Source: Oscillospiraceae bacterium
GTDB lineage: Bacteria; Bacillota; Clostridia; Oscillospirales; Ruminococcaceae
Reading direction: 5' to 3'
Assembly (NCBI GenBank): GCA_022769565.1
Contig: JALEJQ010000017.1
Location: 1-64,000, forward strand
Length of the DNA stretch: 64,000 nt
Both the position numbers and the translations under genes were made by a program. Of this stretch, positions 1 to 9,330 are shown piece after piece; position 1 is the first letter of the stretch; each line of letters begins with the position of its first letter. The notes below the pieces were generated by a model that saw only the letters and a list, made by a program, of their open reading frames with translations, was not told the origin of the DNA and did not search any database.

Positions 1-37
1 AGGATAATATTACATAATGGTTTTATATTTTGGTCTA

Positions 38-198
38 ATACTAATAACCATTTAACCTATGGATAAAATACGGCGACTATAATACGCCCACTCTGCGTCA
101 AACTCCCTTGACAGGCGGCAGCCTGCCTGCGGTCGTTTTCCTTGATTGGTCGTATTCTATCCACCGTCTTTATCCATAGAACAAATGGTTATTAGTAT
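38..198 (-). repeat. MITE-like inverted-repeat element, copy 1
   Basis: The two ends are perfect 16-bp inverted repeats (38-53 and 183-198, sequence atactaataaccattt), and pairing continues inward through ctatggataaa. The interior contains a gacgcagagtgg block on the minus strand. Copies 2 and 3 at 25763-25924 and 44125-44355 share ends and interior but lie in the opposite orientation. No transposase is encoded, so any movement would need an enzyme in trans. Confidence 0.85.
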
Positions 199-203
199 AA
201 CTC

Positions 204-232
204 TTGACAAGGGAAGCTAATTAAGATATAAT
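204..232 (+). promoter_or_regulatory. Sigma-A promoter of the TetR gene
   Basis: TTGACA (204-209) and TATAAT (227-232) are both perfect consensus with a 17-bp spacer. The promoter begins six bases after repeat copy 1 and reads into the TetR gene. Confidence 0.85.
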
Positions 233-275
233 ATAAAAGAAAACGAGCGTTAGCTTGCGTGAGAGGAAATGTATT

Positions 276-869
276 ATGGATAAAATACCTACTAAAGACA
301 GGATTCTGGATTCAGCACTTACTTTATTTTCTGAGAAAGGATATGACGGCGTGGGAGTAGACCTTATTGCAGAAAATGCGGGAATAAAGGGTCCGTCACT
401 TTATAAGCATTTCAAGAGCAAAGAGGATATTCTTGATTCTCTTATCGAAAAGGCAGAAAGCTACTATGAAGCTAATGTCGGCTCGGTAAATAACCCCGGA
501 AAATCGCCCTCGTCAATGAATGAACTGATAACATTATCGCTGAAAAAAATAGATTTTACTCTGCATGACCCTATGATAAAAAAAGTAAGAAGAATGCTTA
601 CTATGGAGCAGTTCCGCAATCATCGAATCGCATTACTTACTACAAAATACAACATTGACAGCGTACAGAGAATGTATCAGCAGATATTTCAGGTAATGAT
701 GGATAATGGCATAATGAAAAAAGGCAATCCTGCATTGCTTTCTATGTCCTTTGCGGCACCGGTATCGCTCCTTATCCAAATGTGTGACAGAGAACCCGAA
801 CGTGAGCAGGAAGCCATAGAGCGTATTGAAGAGTTTTTATGGTATTTTGCGGATGAATACCGAAATTAA
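276..869 (+). CDS. TetR/AcrR family transcriptional regulator
   Basis: This is a 197-residue regulator. The first ~50 residues form the TetR DNA-binding domain: a helix ending in TLFSEKGYDGVGVDLIAENA, then the recognition segment GIKGPSLYKHFKSKEDIL. The remainder is a helical ligand or dimerisation domain with no recognisable subfamily. The ATG at 276 is chosen because AGAGGAA ends seven bases upstream and a consensus promoter lies at 204-232; a TTG at 255 is also in frame but lacks a ribosome site. The next gene has its own promoter, so the regulator is probably transcribed alone. Its target and ligand cannot be told from the sequence. Autoregulation or control of a distant transporter is usual for the family. 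Confidence 0.85.
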   Translation: MDKIPTKDRILDSALTLFSEKGYDGVGVDLIAENAGIKGPSLYKHFKSKEDILDSLIEKAESYYEANVGSVNNPGKSPSSMNELITLSLKKIDFTLHDPMIKKVRRMLTMEQFRNHRIALLTTKYNIDSVQRMYQQIFQVMMDNGIMKKGNPALLSMSFAAPVSLLIQMCDREPEREQEAIERIEEFLWYFADEYRN

Positions 870-1007
870 TTAAAAAATAAGACAGTTTTATAAATATATA
901 TGCACGACAGCAATTATGCGATACTATTATAGTTTAAATCGTGAATCCCATTTCAAACACTACATCAATGTCTTCTGTACATTTTTGTTTAAAATATACT
1001 TTCTTGC

Positions 1008-1036
1008 TTGACATAAGCTGTAAATTATGCTATATT
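1008..1036 (+). promoter_or_regulatory. Sigma-A promoter of the SGNH hydrolase gene
   Basis: TTGACA (1008-1013), 17-bp spacer, TATATT (1031-1036). It lies inside the upstream in-frame open stretch, which argues that translation starts downstream at 1082 rather than at 941. Confidence 0.75.
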
Positions 1037-1081
1037 TCTAATGGAATATTATTCAGATATTTATCGGAAGAAGGTATAAAT

Positions 1082-1846
1082 ATGAACTTTTCAAAGCTTA
1101 ATTTCGGCGTGGACGGAGACAGTATCACAGCCGGTGAACAGTGGTCTTGGCACGTTTACAAAAACCTGGGCATGGCAACACACCACAACGTTGCGGTGGG
1201 CAGCGCAGTATGGTACAAGAGAACTATTGAATGCGCTGCAGGAAGCGTTACCACACAGGATTACAACGCTCCCGATTTTGCAGGCATAAGCGACGGCTGG
1301 GAGCCTACGGAAGACCTGAACGAGCTTCAGAAACGTGCAAATAACTGCGCAGTTGTACATATCCAGCGCTTTATTTCCGAAGTAAAGAGCGGACAGGCGC
1401 CCGTGCCCGACGTTTTTGCTTTTGCAATGGGTACAAACGATGATATAAACTGCCTTGGCGATGCTGAAAAAGCGCTTACGGGCAAACAGCTTGACGGCAA
1501 TGAAAACATAGACCTTTTCACCGAAGCAGGAGCTATGCGCTGGTGTATTCAGCGTATTATGGAGGAATACCCTCTTGCAAGGGTGTTTGTTCTTACGCCT
1601 ATCCAGACGGCTACTCCAGAGCATAATGCCAAGATTGAAAAGCAGATCTCCACGGTAATGCTTAAGGTGGCAGGCGGAATGGGAGCGCAGGTCGTTGACT
1701 GCTTCCATAACAGCGGCATATGCGAAAAATTCGAGGTCATAGGCGGCACGGGCAAATACCTCAGAGACGGACTTCACCCCGATGTTCCCGGTCAGACCCT
1801 TGAAGGCGCTTATGCGGCAAAGGAAATAAGAAATAATATGTTCTGA
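1082..1846 (+). CDS. SGNH/GDSL-type hydrolase
   Basis: A 254-residue protein of the SGNH esterase/lipase superfamily. All catalytic blocks are visible: FGVDGDSITAG near the N-terminus supplies the serine, AMGTNDD supplies the block III asparagine, and DGLHPDVPGQ near the C-terminus supplies the Asp/His pair. There is no signal peptide with the chosen start, so the enzyme is probably cytoplasmic. The ATG at 1082 has AGAAGG seven bases upstream and follows a good promoter at 1008-1036; the in-frame extension back to 941 would start before the promoter. Family members deacylate carbohydrates or lipids; the substrate here is unknown. The gene stands alone and ends at a hairpin terminator. Confidence 0.85.
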   Translation: MNFSKLNFGVDGDSITAGEQWSWHVYKNLGMATHHNVAVGSAVWYKRTIECAAGSVTTQDYNAPDFAGISDGWEPTEDLNELQKRANNCAVVHIQRFISEVKSGQAPVPDVFAFAMGTNDDINCLGDAEKALTGKQLDGNENIDLFTEAGAMRWCIQRIMEEYPLARVFVLTPIQTATPEHNAKIEKQISTVMLKVAGGMGAQVVDCFHNSGICEKFEVIGGTGKYLRDGLHPDVPGQTLEGAYAAKEIRNNMF

Positions 1847-1861
1847 TAAAACGTGAATAAC

Positions 1862-1905
1862 AATGGACTGCGCACCGTATGTTAAGGTACGCAGTCCATT
1901 TTTGT
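1862..1905 (+). terminator. Rho-independent terminator after SGNH gene
   Basis: An 11-bp perfect stem (1862-1872 with 1890-1900) is followed by a short T-rich run. It lies between two convergent genes and may serve both. Confidence 0.8.
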
Positions 1906-1909
1906 GTTA

Positions 1910-4900
1910 TTAACTTTTCTTTTTCCTCTTAATCATTATAATAATGATAACTACCGCAGCGGCAGCCAGAACAGCAGCAGCGTAAATAGGCCAAAGCGAA
2001 GCCTTCCTTTTAACGTAAATGTCAAAGCTGCTGCCGTTGACCTCAAATACAAGGTACTGTCCGTCAACCTCTGCCTCGGCAATTCTTTCCACGCCGTTTT
2101 CCGTAAGTATCACTTCCGCATTTTGGGGCTTTATACAGGAAAGATAGCGCACAGTATGCACCGTATTACCGTCCTCAGGCAAAGTGACCGTCCATTTGTC
2201 CGAAGCCGCATAATTGATATTCTCTCCCGAATGCGCCGTTACCTTGTCTTCATCGGTAAAGCTGCCCTGAACGATTATAATGGGAAGCTTGTTCTCACGC
2301 AGCTCGATAGACGCAATTGCAGTTACATATGACGTATAAACTGCATTTATTTCCGAATCAAAAAGCACTTCGGAGAAGTCGAAATTCTCCCACTTGGCAA
2401 AACAGCCGTCCTTCTGAGGTATTTCCGGGATATTTTTTTCTGCAAGAGCTTCTCCGTATCCGCATTCGACTTCTTTTGTTACCTCTCCGTCGGAAATAAA
2501 AGTAAGAGTTATCACTCCGAATTCTTCGGGAACGTCCTCGGCAGCAAGCATATATTCGTAGGGAACCGGATAGGCCTTTCCTTTGTAGCTTATGCCGTCT
2601 ATTCCGCCTATACCGCCGTCAATGAAAATATTGCCGCTAAGTTCGCCGTCAGCCTGACCTGCGACCGCTCCTACCCTTTCGTCTCCGTCGGTTATGACAA
2701 CGAAGCTTTTACAGTTTTTTATGTCCTTGCCTTCTCCGGCTATTCCGCCTACATAATCGGTCCCGCCGATACGGCATTTTGCGCTGCAGCCAAAAACTGC
2801 GGCACTTGATTTGCCAACTATTCCTCCTGCATAGCTTCCGTCGGTGGAAGTTACACTGCCGAATCCGCAGCAGTTTATAAGGCAGCCCGTTTCCATCTCT
2901 CCTGCTATTCCGCCGGCTTTGTTTTTCTTGGAAATTACTTCGCCGTAATTAACACAGCTTCTTACAACGGTCTTTGACTGGTACATAAAGTTGGCGGAGC
3001 GATCTCCTATTGTTTCTATATCGCCCTCAGGGTCAAAGTCGTATTCTACAGCCATGGCTCCTGCAATACCGCCTACGCTTACATCGCCGTTTACTTGACC
3101 GAAGTTTTTGCAGTCGGCAATTTTTCCATCGGAACGTCCAATGGTGTCCTCGGAGGAAATATCCTCGGTATAATCGGAAATATCGGAGGATTTTGAGGAC
3201 ATTTCATCTGCAAGGTCAAGAAGCGTGGTGCTTACCTCTTCCGCCTTGCTGTTGATAAGGTGCATATCCTCGGAAAGGACGCTGACCGTTGTTTCGGCGT
3301 TCTCATTGAAATCTCCGCAAAGTCCGATCAGGTTATTCAAAAGCTCGGAGACCTGTTCTCTTGAGGATATAAAATCTTCATCAGCACCTGTAAAGGAAAT
3401 TTTATCCTTTCCTGCAAAATAATCAAGAATGTCCGCAATATTGCCGAAACCGTCCTTTATTTTATCAGCGGCTTCCGCAGCGTCCTCAGAAGCGTCCGCC
3501 GCACAAGCAACAGCTGCTACCGCCGATGCTCCTGCCTCGTCAAAATAATCGTAAGAATCCTGAATACAATCTATCATACTTTGAATAGGGTCAGCTGTTT
3601 CCGAAAGGTTTGAGTTGGTTTCTCTTATATAGTCTATAAAATCATAAAGAGAGCCAACATCGGGATTATCAAATAAAATCGTTCCAAGGTCGGAGGACAC
3701 GTTTTCCCCTGCACCGCTCAGTTCATCAAGACTCTCAGCCATATCTTCGGAGCTTGATCTCAGGGCTTCTCTCAATGCTTCTGCTGCCTGTGAAGACATA
3801 AGGTTAGACATTGAAGAAGCTATTTCGCCGAGACAATCGAAAAAGTCTTCCATTTCTCCGCCGTTCCATACGTCTAATATATCTCTCATATAAGGGTCAT
3901 ACATTTCTTCATCGTAATGTCCGCCTTCAAGAAGAGTATAGACCGAATTTACAGAACTCTCCGACTGTGACATATCATAGGACATATTTTTAGCAATTTC
4001 CGCAAGACGTTTCAGCTGCTCCCGTATATTATCCATTTCCATTTCGTATTCAGGAGAATCCGCAAATTCGTTCAGTGCTTTAAGAGCCTCGGAAGCAGCC
4101 TCAGATACCTTTGACATTGCGCTGCTTAGTGCCTTGTAATCCTCGCTGAGAGCTTCAAGAGCAATTTTCATTATCTCCTCGTCGCCCATAGCCTGACTGA
4201 GCGCTTCAAGGCTTTCATCAAGTGAACCGGAAGCATTAGACAAACAGTCTACAGCCTCGGAAAGTCTGCTCAGAGCCGGAAAAAGAACTTCCATTCCATC
4301 CCCTGCCGTATCTCCTGCCGATTGGAGCAGACGGGAAGCTTCTTCCAGATTTTCCATAGCGCCTGAAACAAGGTCGGAAGCTTCGGTAAAGCTGTCCGCC
4401 GCAGGAGCAGCCATATCAATAAGATCGGAAATACGGGAACTCAGCTCATTTATGGAATCAATATCGGCGTTTACGATCCTGTCCGTTTCATCAAGAAAGC
4501 TGTCTGTGCCGCTGCGTATCTCGTTTAATTCGTCAAGAATATCATCGGTGCTTTCCGACATAACGCCTGTACGGCTGTCTGCATCATTTATAGTGCGGTC
4601 TATAATAGCGTTAAGCTCTTCAAGCTGTGTTCGCAGCTTGCTGAGTGTGCGCTCGGAGAAAAGCAGAGAGATATGCGGTTCAGCCTGACCGACTATGCCT
4701 GCTGTATCCTTTCTTCCGTTGATAACGCCGTAATTTACGCAGCCGCTTACATATCCGTTCTGACGACCGGCAATACCGCCTATATTATATCCTACATGAG
4801 GATAACCCACATTTCCGTTATTAACGCAGTTCTGGAGAGAACCGTCTGAAAAGCCCACAATTCCTCCTGCATCGGAAATATCCGAAGATTTGTCCATGGA

Positions 4901-5632
4901 ATATATTTCGTCAACATCGAGAGCTTCAAGGTCTATGGTCTTGTCATAGGCGTTGGTATTGACGGAAGAATTGTTAGTGCAGTAAAGTACAGTGCCGTTA
5001 TTTTCTCCTGCAATTCCGCCTGTGTACTGTACGGACTGAACAGCGCCGTTTGAAGTGCAGTTTGCTATAAGTCCGCTTTCATCGTTTCTTCCTGCGATCC
5101 CGCCGCAAAGATTTTTTCCCTTTACCGCTCCGTTAAAGGAACAGCCTATTATCCTTCCCCTGTTAACTCCGGCGATGCCTCCGCATTCCGAAGCGCTGCC
5201 GGACGGGATAACGCTTCCTGTAACGTTAAGGTTCTTTACAAGCCCGTCCTTTTCAATGTAGCGGAAAAGTCCCTGTTCCGAACCGCTGCCGCTTATAGTC
5301 ATACCGTTTAAGGTATGTCCGCAGCCGTCAAAAATGCCGCTGAATGAAGGAACAGGCGTAAAGGAACCAAGGGATATATCACAGGTAAGCACATAATATT
5401 TTTTCTCGGAATTGCTGTCAAGTACGCATTCTTCCGCAAATTTCAGGAAATCTTCCTTGGAGGATATTTCAACCTTTTTAAAGCCCTTTCCGGCATAAAC
5501 GCTGTAGCCGTCTTCGCTGTCTGCGGAAACTGCACTTCCGATGCTTGACAGGGATACAAACACAGCCGTTGCAAAAGCCGCAGCTTTTTTCAGAAGATCA
5601 TACCGTTTCAATTTCCGCCGCCTCGCTTTCAT
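1910..5632 (-). CDS. Giant GLUG-repeat, coiled-coil surface protein
   Basis: A 1240-residue predicted surface protein. It has a basic N-terminus and signal peptide (roughly residues 1-38), then repeated GLUG-type units (pattern GGIAGxNxGxIxxCxNxG) to about residue 325. A long, alanine/serine/glutamate-rich helical and probably coiled-coil section runs to about residue 830. More GLUG units follow to about 1020, then a small InlB-repeat-like or Flg_new-like segment near 1040-1105, and a C-terminal membrane helix (about 1210-1232) with a basic KRKKKS tail. There is no LPxTG motif, so the tail looks like a membrane anchor. The start overlaps the end of the MMPL gene by 35 bp, implying coupled translation and a shared role. 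The ATG at 5632 has a weak ribosome site; an in-frame TTG a few codons later is possible. Confidence 0.75.
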   Translation of the reverse strand: MKARRRKLKRYDLLKKAAAFATAVFVSLSSIGSAVSADSEDGYSVYAGKGFKKVEISSKEDFLKFAEECVLDSNSEKKYYVLTCDISLGSFTPVPSFSGIFDGCGHTLNGMTISGSGSEQGLFRYIEKDGLVKNLNVTGSVIPSGSASECGGIAGVNRGRIIGCSFNGAVKGKNLCGGIAGRNDESGLIANCTSNGAVQSVQYTGGIAGENNGTVLYCTNNSSVNTNAYDKTIDLEALDVDEIYSMDKSSDISDAGGIVGFSDGSLQNCVNNGNVGYPHVGYNIGGIAGRQNGYVSGCVNYGVINGRKDTAGIVGQAEPHISLLFSERTLSKLRTQLEELNAIIDRTINDADSRTGVMSESTDDILDELNEIRSGTDSFLDETDRIVNADIDSINELSSRISDLIDMAAPAADSFTEASDLVSGAMENLEEASRLLQSAGDTAGDGMEVLFPALSRLSEAVDCLSNASGSLDESLEALSQAMGDEEIMKIALEALSEDYKALSSAMSKVSEAASEALKALNEFADSPEYEMEMDNIREQLKRLAEIAKNMSYDMSQSESSVNSVYTLLEGGHYDEEMYDPYMRDILDVWNGGEMEDFFDCLGEIASSMSNLMSSQAAEALREALRSSSEDMAESLDELSGAGENVSSDLGTILFDNPDVGSLYDFIDYIRETNSNLSETADPIQSMIDCIQDSYDYFDEAGASAVAAVACAADASEDAAEAADKIKDGFGNIADILDYFAGKDKISFTGADEDFISSREQVSELLNNLIGLCGDFNENAETTVSVLSEDMHLINSKAEEVSTTLLDLADEMSSKSSDISDYTEDISSEDTIGRSDGKIADCKNFGQVNGDVSVGGIAGAMAVEYDFDPEGDIETIGDRSANFMYQSKTVVRSCVNYGEVISKKNKAGGIAGEMETGCLINCCGFGSVTSTDGSYAGGIVGKSSAAVFGCSAKCRIGGTDYVGGIAGEGKDIKNCKSFVVITDGDERVGAVAGQADGELSGNIFIDGGIGGIDGISYKGKAYPVPYEYMLAAEDVPEEFGVITLTFISDGEVTKEVECGYGEALAEKNIPEIPQKDGCFAKWENFDFSEVLFDSEINAVYTSYVTAIASIELRENKLPIIIVQGSFTDEDKVTAHSGENINYAASDKWTVTLPEDGNTVHTVRYLSCIKPQNAEVILTENGVERIAEAEVDGQYLVFEVNGSSFDIYVKRKASLWPIYAAAVLAAAAVVIIIIMIKRKKKS

Positions 5633-8087
5633 CAGATTTTTCAGCCGCCGCTCTGTTTTCTATTCTTGCGTCAATGTCGCCGGTAATAACACCTTTAACT
5701 ATACCGTCAATTCGTCCGTTAACATATCCGTGAACAAGACCTCTGACCGTAATAGTGCTGTTTTTGAGCTGTGTACGCTCTGTCTTTTTAATGGTAAAGG
5801 AGGTACGCTCAATTATCTTATCTCCCAGCACAAGTATCTGCGGCAGTATTCCCATAACAAGGATAATAGAAATAACAGTTCCTCGTCCGAGACATACGCC
5901 TATTGAAGAAATAGTACCGTCGGAGGAAAGCAGACCTATAAGTATTCCTGCGGCTGCAAGTATTGCACCCGAAGTAATGATCGTCGGGAACGCCTGGTTA
6001 AGAGTTTCCGTAATAGCGTCTTTAATTGACATTTCCTGTTTAAGCTCCATATATCGGCTGGAAATAACGATAGCATAGTCGATATTTGCACCCATCTGAA
6101 TGGAATTTACAATAAGATAGCTCAGGAAGAACAGGCTTTCCGACTGTAAATAAGGGAATGAAAAGTTTAGCCAGATACTTCCCTGAATAACTGCAATGAG
6201 CAGAACGGGAAGACCTGCCGATTTGAACGTAAAAATAAGGATAATGATTACAAACAAAGCGGAAAGTATGCTTATAATAAGGTTATCCGTTGCAAAGGAG
6301 CTTGAAAGGTCGTAATCGCTGGTGGAATTACCTACAAGATAAACATTCTCGGGGTAAAACTTTTCAGCCTCCATATGTATCGTCTGCAGGAAATCAAAGG
6401 TTTCCTCCCCTTCTTCCGGCAGGTTCACAAATACAAGTATACGGCTGTAATTGTCGCTTCTGAGCTGTAGGATAGCGTCGTTAAGAGTAGTGTGAAGCTC
6501 TTCAAGGGTGTCCATAAGCTCGCCGTCAAGCGTAACATAGCCTTTCTGCACCTCATCATAGGTAAACATAAACATATCAATAAGCGGAACACCGTAGGAT
6601 TCAAGCCCGTTTACCACTTCGCCGTAATTTTCATCGTTAACGGCATAGGCGGCGTAAAGTATTTTGGCCACCTCGTAATCAAGCTCCACAAGCTCGGAAA
6701 ACTGCCTTGGCGTAAGCCTGTCTGTAAGCATATAACCATCCATAGCTTCAATGTTGGCAAGACCCGTTATCGAATCCACCTGACTGTAGGTTTCAAGTCT
6801 TTGTATAAGTAGAGATTCGCTTTCATAATCCCCCGACGGAACAATAAGCGCCATAAGGTTTGAAGAACCGAAATTGTCCTTTATCTTTTCTTCCGCAAGC
6901 TTCGCTTCGCTTTTTCTTGTTGTTTCAAGGTCGGTAGTTCCGTAGCAATAGGGACACTGGCTTGAGAAAATAAATCCTACTGCCATAAGCACAACAAAAA
7001 TGGGAGGAACGATATATTTCGTGGCAAATGCAAATTTACCCACAGCAGATATTTTCGGAACAAAATTCTTATGCACGGTCTTATCAATAAGATTGCTGAA
7101 CAGCATAATAAGTCCCGGCATTAAGGTAAATACCGACAGCAGGCTGAAGAAAATCGCCTTGATAAGCACCACTGCCAAGTCTGCACCTATCCTGAAACGC
7201 ATAAACGCAAGAGCAATAAGACCCGAGACTGTTGTAAGGCTGCTTGATGAAATTTCCGGTATAGCCTTGCTGAGAGCCGTAATACAGGCTTCTCTTGCAG
7301 GCAAAAGCTCGTGTTCTTCGCTGTAACGGTGAATAAGTATGATAGCATAGTCTATTGCAAGGGCAAGCTGAAGAACGATAGTAACGGAATCGGAAATAAA
7401 TGAAATAGTGCCGAGCAGGAAGTTCGTACCCATATTGAGCATTGCTGCAGCTCCGAATGTAAGTATCAGCACGGGTATCTCGGCATACGCTTTGGACGTA
7501 AACAGTATTACAAGAAGAATAATTGCGGCGGCAATGACCGTGACCGTCTGCATTTCGGAGGCAAGCTGAGCAGAACTGTCGTTGCCCACGGTGCTTGAAA
7601 CATACAGGTCATAATCCGCAAGCATAGATTTGATATTATTCATTGCGTTTACGCTTATTTCGTCCGTTTCTTCACCTTCAAAGGTTACGGAAAACATGGC
7701 GTTGGTATTTTTGTAATGATCTTCAGTATTATCAAATCCAACGCCAGAAACACCGTCAATTTTCTTTATTTCTTCCGCAATTTTCTCCGCTTCGCCGTAT
7801 GTAACGTTTGAAAGCATAACGGAAGCTGTGCCGTATGTCACAAACTCCTCGTCCATAAGCGTAAGACCCTGACGTGTTTCGGTCTCCTCGGGAAGATAAG
7901 TCGTAATATCATTTTCCACCTTCACCCAATTCTTGGCAAAAAAGCAGAAAATCAGCGCAAAAATAAAAAGCAGAAAAAACAGATTCCTTTTATCCACTAT
8001 AAAAGTCGCCAGCTTATACATAAAGCTTTCGCTTTCTTCCTTTTCACAAAGGTGTTCATCAGTTACGGCGATTTTTTTGGTTGACAA
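5598..8087 (-). CDS. MMPL-family RND transporter
   Basis: An 829-residue integral membrane protein with the RND/MMPL architecture. One membrane helix near residues 32-52 is followed by an extracellular loop (about 55-170), a block of helices (about 175-380), a second large loop (about 390-590) and a second helix block (about 595-770). The hydrophilic tail is rich in glutamate. MMPL proteins use the proton gradient to export lipids, peptides or drugs. The start is a TTG at 8087, supported by AGGAG nine bases upstream. The gene is divergent from a TetR gene and overlaps the downstream giant surface protein, so exporter and surface protein are probably one unit under TetR control. The exported substrate is unknown. 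Confidence 0.85.
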   Translation of the reverse strand: MSTKKIAVTDEHLCEKEESESFMYKLATFIVDKRNLFFLLFIFALIFCFFAKNWVKVENDITTYLPEETETRQGLTLMDEEFVTYGTASVMLSNVTYGEAEKIAEEIKKIDGVSGVGFDNTEDHYKNTNAMFSVTFEGEETDEISVNAMNNIKSMLADYDLYVSSTVGNDSSAQLASEMQTVTVIAAAIILLVILFTSKAYAEIPVLILTFGAAAMLNMGTNFLLGTISFISDSVTIVLQLALAIDYAIILIHRYSEEHELLPAREACITALSKAIPEISSSSLTTVSGLIALAFMRFRIGADLAVVLIKAIFFSLLSVFTLMPGLIMLFSNLIDKTVHKNFVPKISAVGKFAFATKYIVPPIFVVLMAVGFIFSSQCPYCYGTTDLETTRKSEAKLAEEKIKDNFGSSNLMALIVPSGDYESESLLIQRLETYSQVDSITGLANIEAMDGYMLTDRLTPRQFSELVELDYEVAKILYAAYAVNDENYGEVVNGLESYGVPLIDMFMFTYDEVQKGYVTLDGELMDTLEELHTTLNDAILQLRSDNYSRILVFVNLPEEGEETFDFLQTIHMEAEKFYPENVYLVGNSTSDYDLSSSFATDNLIISILSALFVIIILIFTFKSAGLPVLLIAVIQGSIWLNFSFPYLQSESLFFLSYLIVNSIQMGANIDYAIVISSRYMELKQEMSIKDAITETLNQAFPTIITSGAILAAAGILIGLLSSDGTISSIGVCLGRGTVISIILVMGILPQILVLGDKIIERTSFTIKKTERTQLKNSTITVRGLVHGYVNGRIDGIVKGVITGDIDARIENRAAAEKSDESEAAEIETV

Positions 8088-8179
8088 TGTGCATTTCTCC
8101 TTTCAAAAGAATTTTAAAACCATTATAGCGCTGCAATACCTTGATTGCAATATACAAAAAAATTGAACCGTATAAAATA

Positions 8180-8231
8180 CTATACAAATTTCAAAAAATG
8201 TATAGCAATTAAGGGTGGTTTATGCTATAAT
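8180..8231 (+). promoter_or_regulatory. Divergent control region with candidate TetR operator
   Basis: A perfect 7-bp inverted repeat, ctataca (8180-8186) and tgtatag (8199-8205), lies between the divergent MMPL and TetR genes. Just downstream an extended -10, TGC-TATAAT (TATAAT at 8226-8231), reads toward the TetR gene. The location and symmetry fit a TetR operator; this is inference. Confidence 0.5.
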
Positions 8232-8268
8232 AAGGCTATAATAATCTAATATAAAGGACGTTTTATTT

Positions 8269-8847
8269 ATGCCCAACAAGGAAATCTCCATTTCGATGAA
8301 AAATCAGTTTGCCTGCGCATTGAAGAAGCGGCTTTCAAATATGTCTTTTGATAAAATTACAGTAACAGACCTTGCAAACGACTGCGGAGTCAACAGGCAG
8401 ACATTCTATTATCATTTTACCGACATTTACGACCTTATGGATTGGTGCTTCAAAAACGAAGCAGAAACAATACTCCGTTTTAATGAAGAACCCTTCAATT
8501 GGAAAGACAGTGTGCGCAAGCTGATAAAATATATAGATGAGAATCACGCATTCTGCCTTTCGGTGCTTAATTCAATGAGTCACCGTCTGCTTAAAAAGGT
8601 CTTTACCGATGAAATAGATATTCTTATAAGAAAAGTCATTGCCTCTTATGATCCGAAACCTGATGACAGCGAAGAGAGCATGGAATTCTGTATAAAATTT
8701 TACTCCATGGCTGTCAGCGGACTTATTGAAGGCTGGATTTTGGGTGAATTCAATATTTCCTCGGAAAAACTTATCGGATACATAGAAGACATTATCATTA
8801 AAAATATCGGCGGTTCTGCTTATAATACAAAATGCGGCAATGAATAA
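8269..8847 (+). CDS. TetR/AcrR regulator, likely controlling the MMPL locus
   Basis: A 192-residue regulator. The N-terminal DNA-binding helix-turn-helix is clear (ITVTDLANDCGVNRQTFYYH, then FTDIYDLMDW), and the order and spacing resemble the DhaS-like TetR group with a TetR_C_7/8-type C-terminal domain. The ATG at 8269 follows AAAGGA and an extended -10 promoter. It is transcribed divergently from the MMPL exporter and the giant surface protein. The 181-bp gap holds an inverted repeat that could be its operator. By analogy with other divergent TetR-transporter pairs it probably represses both directions; no ligand can be inferred. Confidence 0.8.
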   Translation: MPNKEISISMKNQFACALKKRLSNMSFDKITVTDLANDCGVNRQTFYYHFTDIYDLMDWCFKNEAETILRFNEEPFNWKDSVRKLIKYIDENHAFCLSVLNSMSHRLLKKVFTDEIDILIRKVIASYDPKPDDSEESMEFCIKFYSMAVSGLIEGWILGEFNISSEKLIGYIEDIIIKNIGGSAYNTKCGNE

Positions 8848-8870
8848 TTATGACCAAAGTTAAAAAAAAA

Positions 8871-8918
8871 ACAGTGAATAAATCAAACTTTTAACGAATG
8901 ATCTATCCACTGTTTTTT
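8871..8918 (-). terminator. Bidirectional terminator between TetR gene and tRNA-Leu
   Basis: A 13-bp stem (8871-8883 with about 8901-8913) forms with G-U pairs on the minus strand and is followed there by a run of nine T. It also sits just past the TetR gene and has T-rich sequence on the plus side. Confidence 0.75.
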
Positions 8919-8924
8919 GTTGTT

Positions 8925-9011
8925 TGGTGCCGGTGACCGGGGTCGAACCGGTACGGTATCACTACCACAGGATTTTGAGTCCAGCACGTCTGCCAATTCC
9001 ATCACACCGGC
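8925..9011 (-). tRNA. tRNA-Leu (anticodon CAA)
   Basis: The reverse complement folds as a class II tRNA. The acceptor stem is gccggtg/caccggc with an encoded CCA end. There is a D arm with GG, a long variable arm, and a T arm accgg-ttcgacc-ccggt. The anticodon loop ctCAAaa reads UUG leucine codons. Odd point: the anticodon stem ctgga/tcctg contains one T-T mismatch (position 28-42) where an A would be expected. Confidence 0.93.
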
Positions 9012-9174
9012 ACAAATTACTTAGTTATTTTACCACACATTTTTTCAATTGTCAAGATTTTTATTTATCAAATTTCATTCAGCCTTAATTCACGCTAAAC
9101 GGCATGATTTTTAGTGATATAAAATATAATTTAAGCAAAATGTTTGTTAAAAATGTAAATTATTTATGCTTCTA

Positions 9175-9203
9175 TTGACACAAAATAAAGTTTTTGATAT
9201 AAT
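9175..9203 (+). promoter_or_regulatory. Consensus sigma-A promoter of the solute-binding protein gene
   Basis: TTGACA (9175-9180), 17-bp spacer and TATAAT (9198-9203) are perfect consensus. They predict a leader of about 120 bases before the ATG at 9331, in which I see no known riboswitch. The preceding 9012-9174 is AT-rich and shows nothing else. Confidence 0.85.
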
Positions 9204-9330
9204 AAATTAATAAATATGCAATAAAAACTATAGCATATTACGATAAATTTACCTTTCTTACAAAAAAATAATCACCAAGCTACTCCTTGCATATTTGACG
9301 ATAACTATAAAAATATTGGAGGTCAATCAG

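Noticed and set aside
1910..1990. LPxTG sortase anchor at the end of the GLUG protein
   Set aside because: The tail has a helix and lysines but no LPxTG-like motif before the helix.
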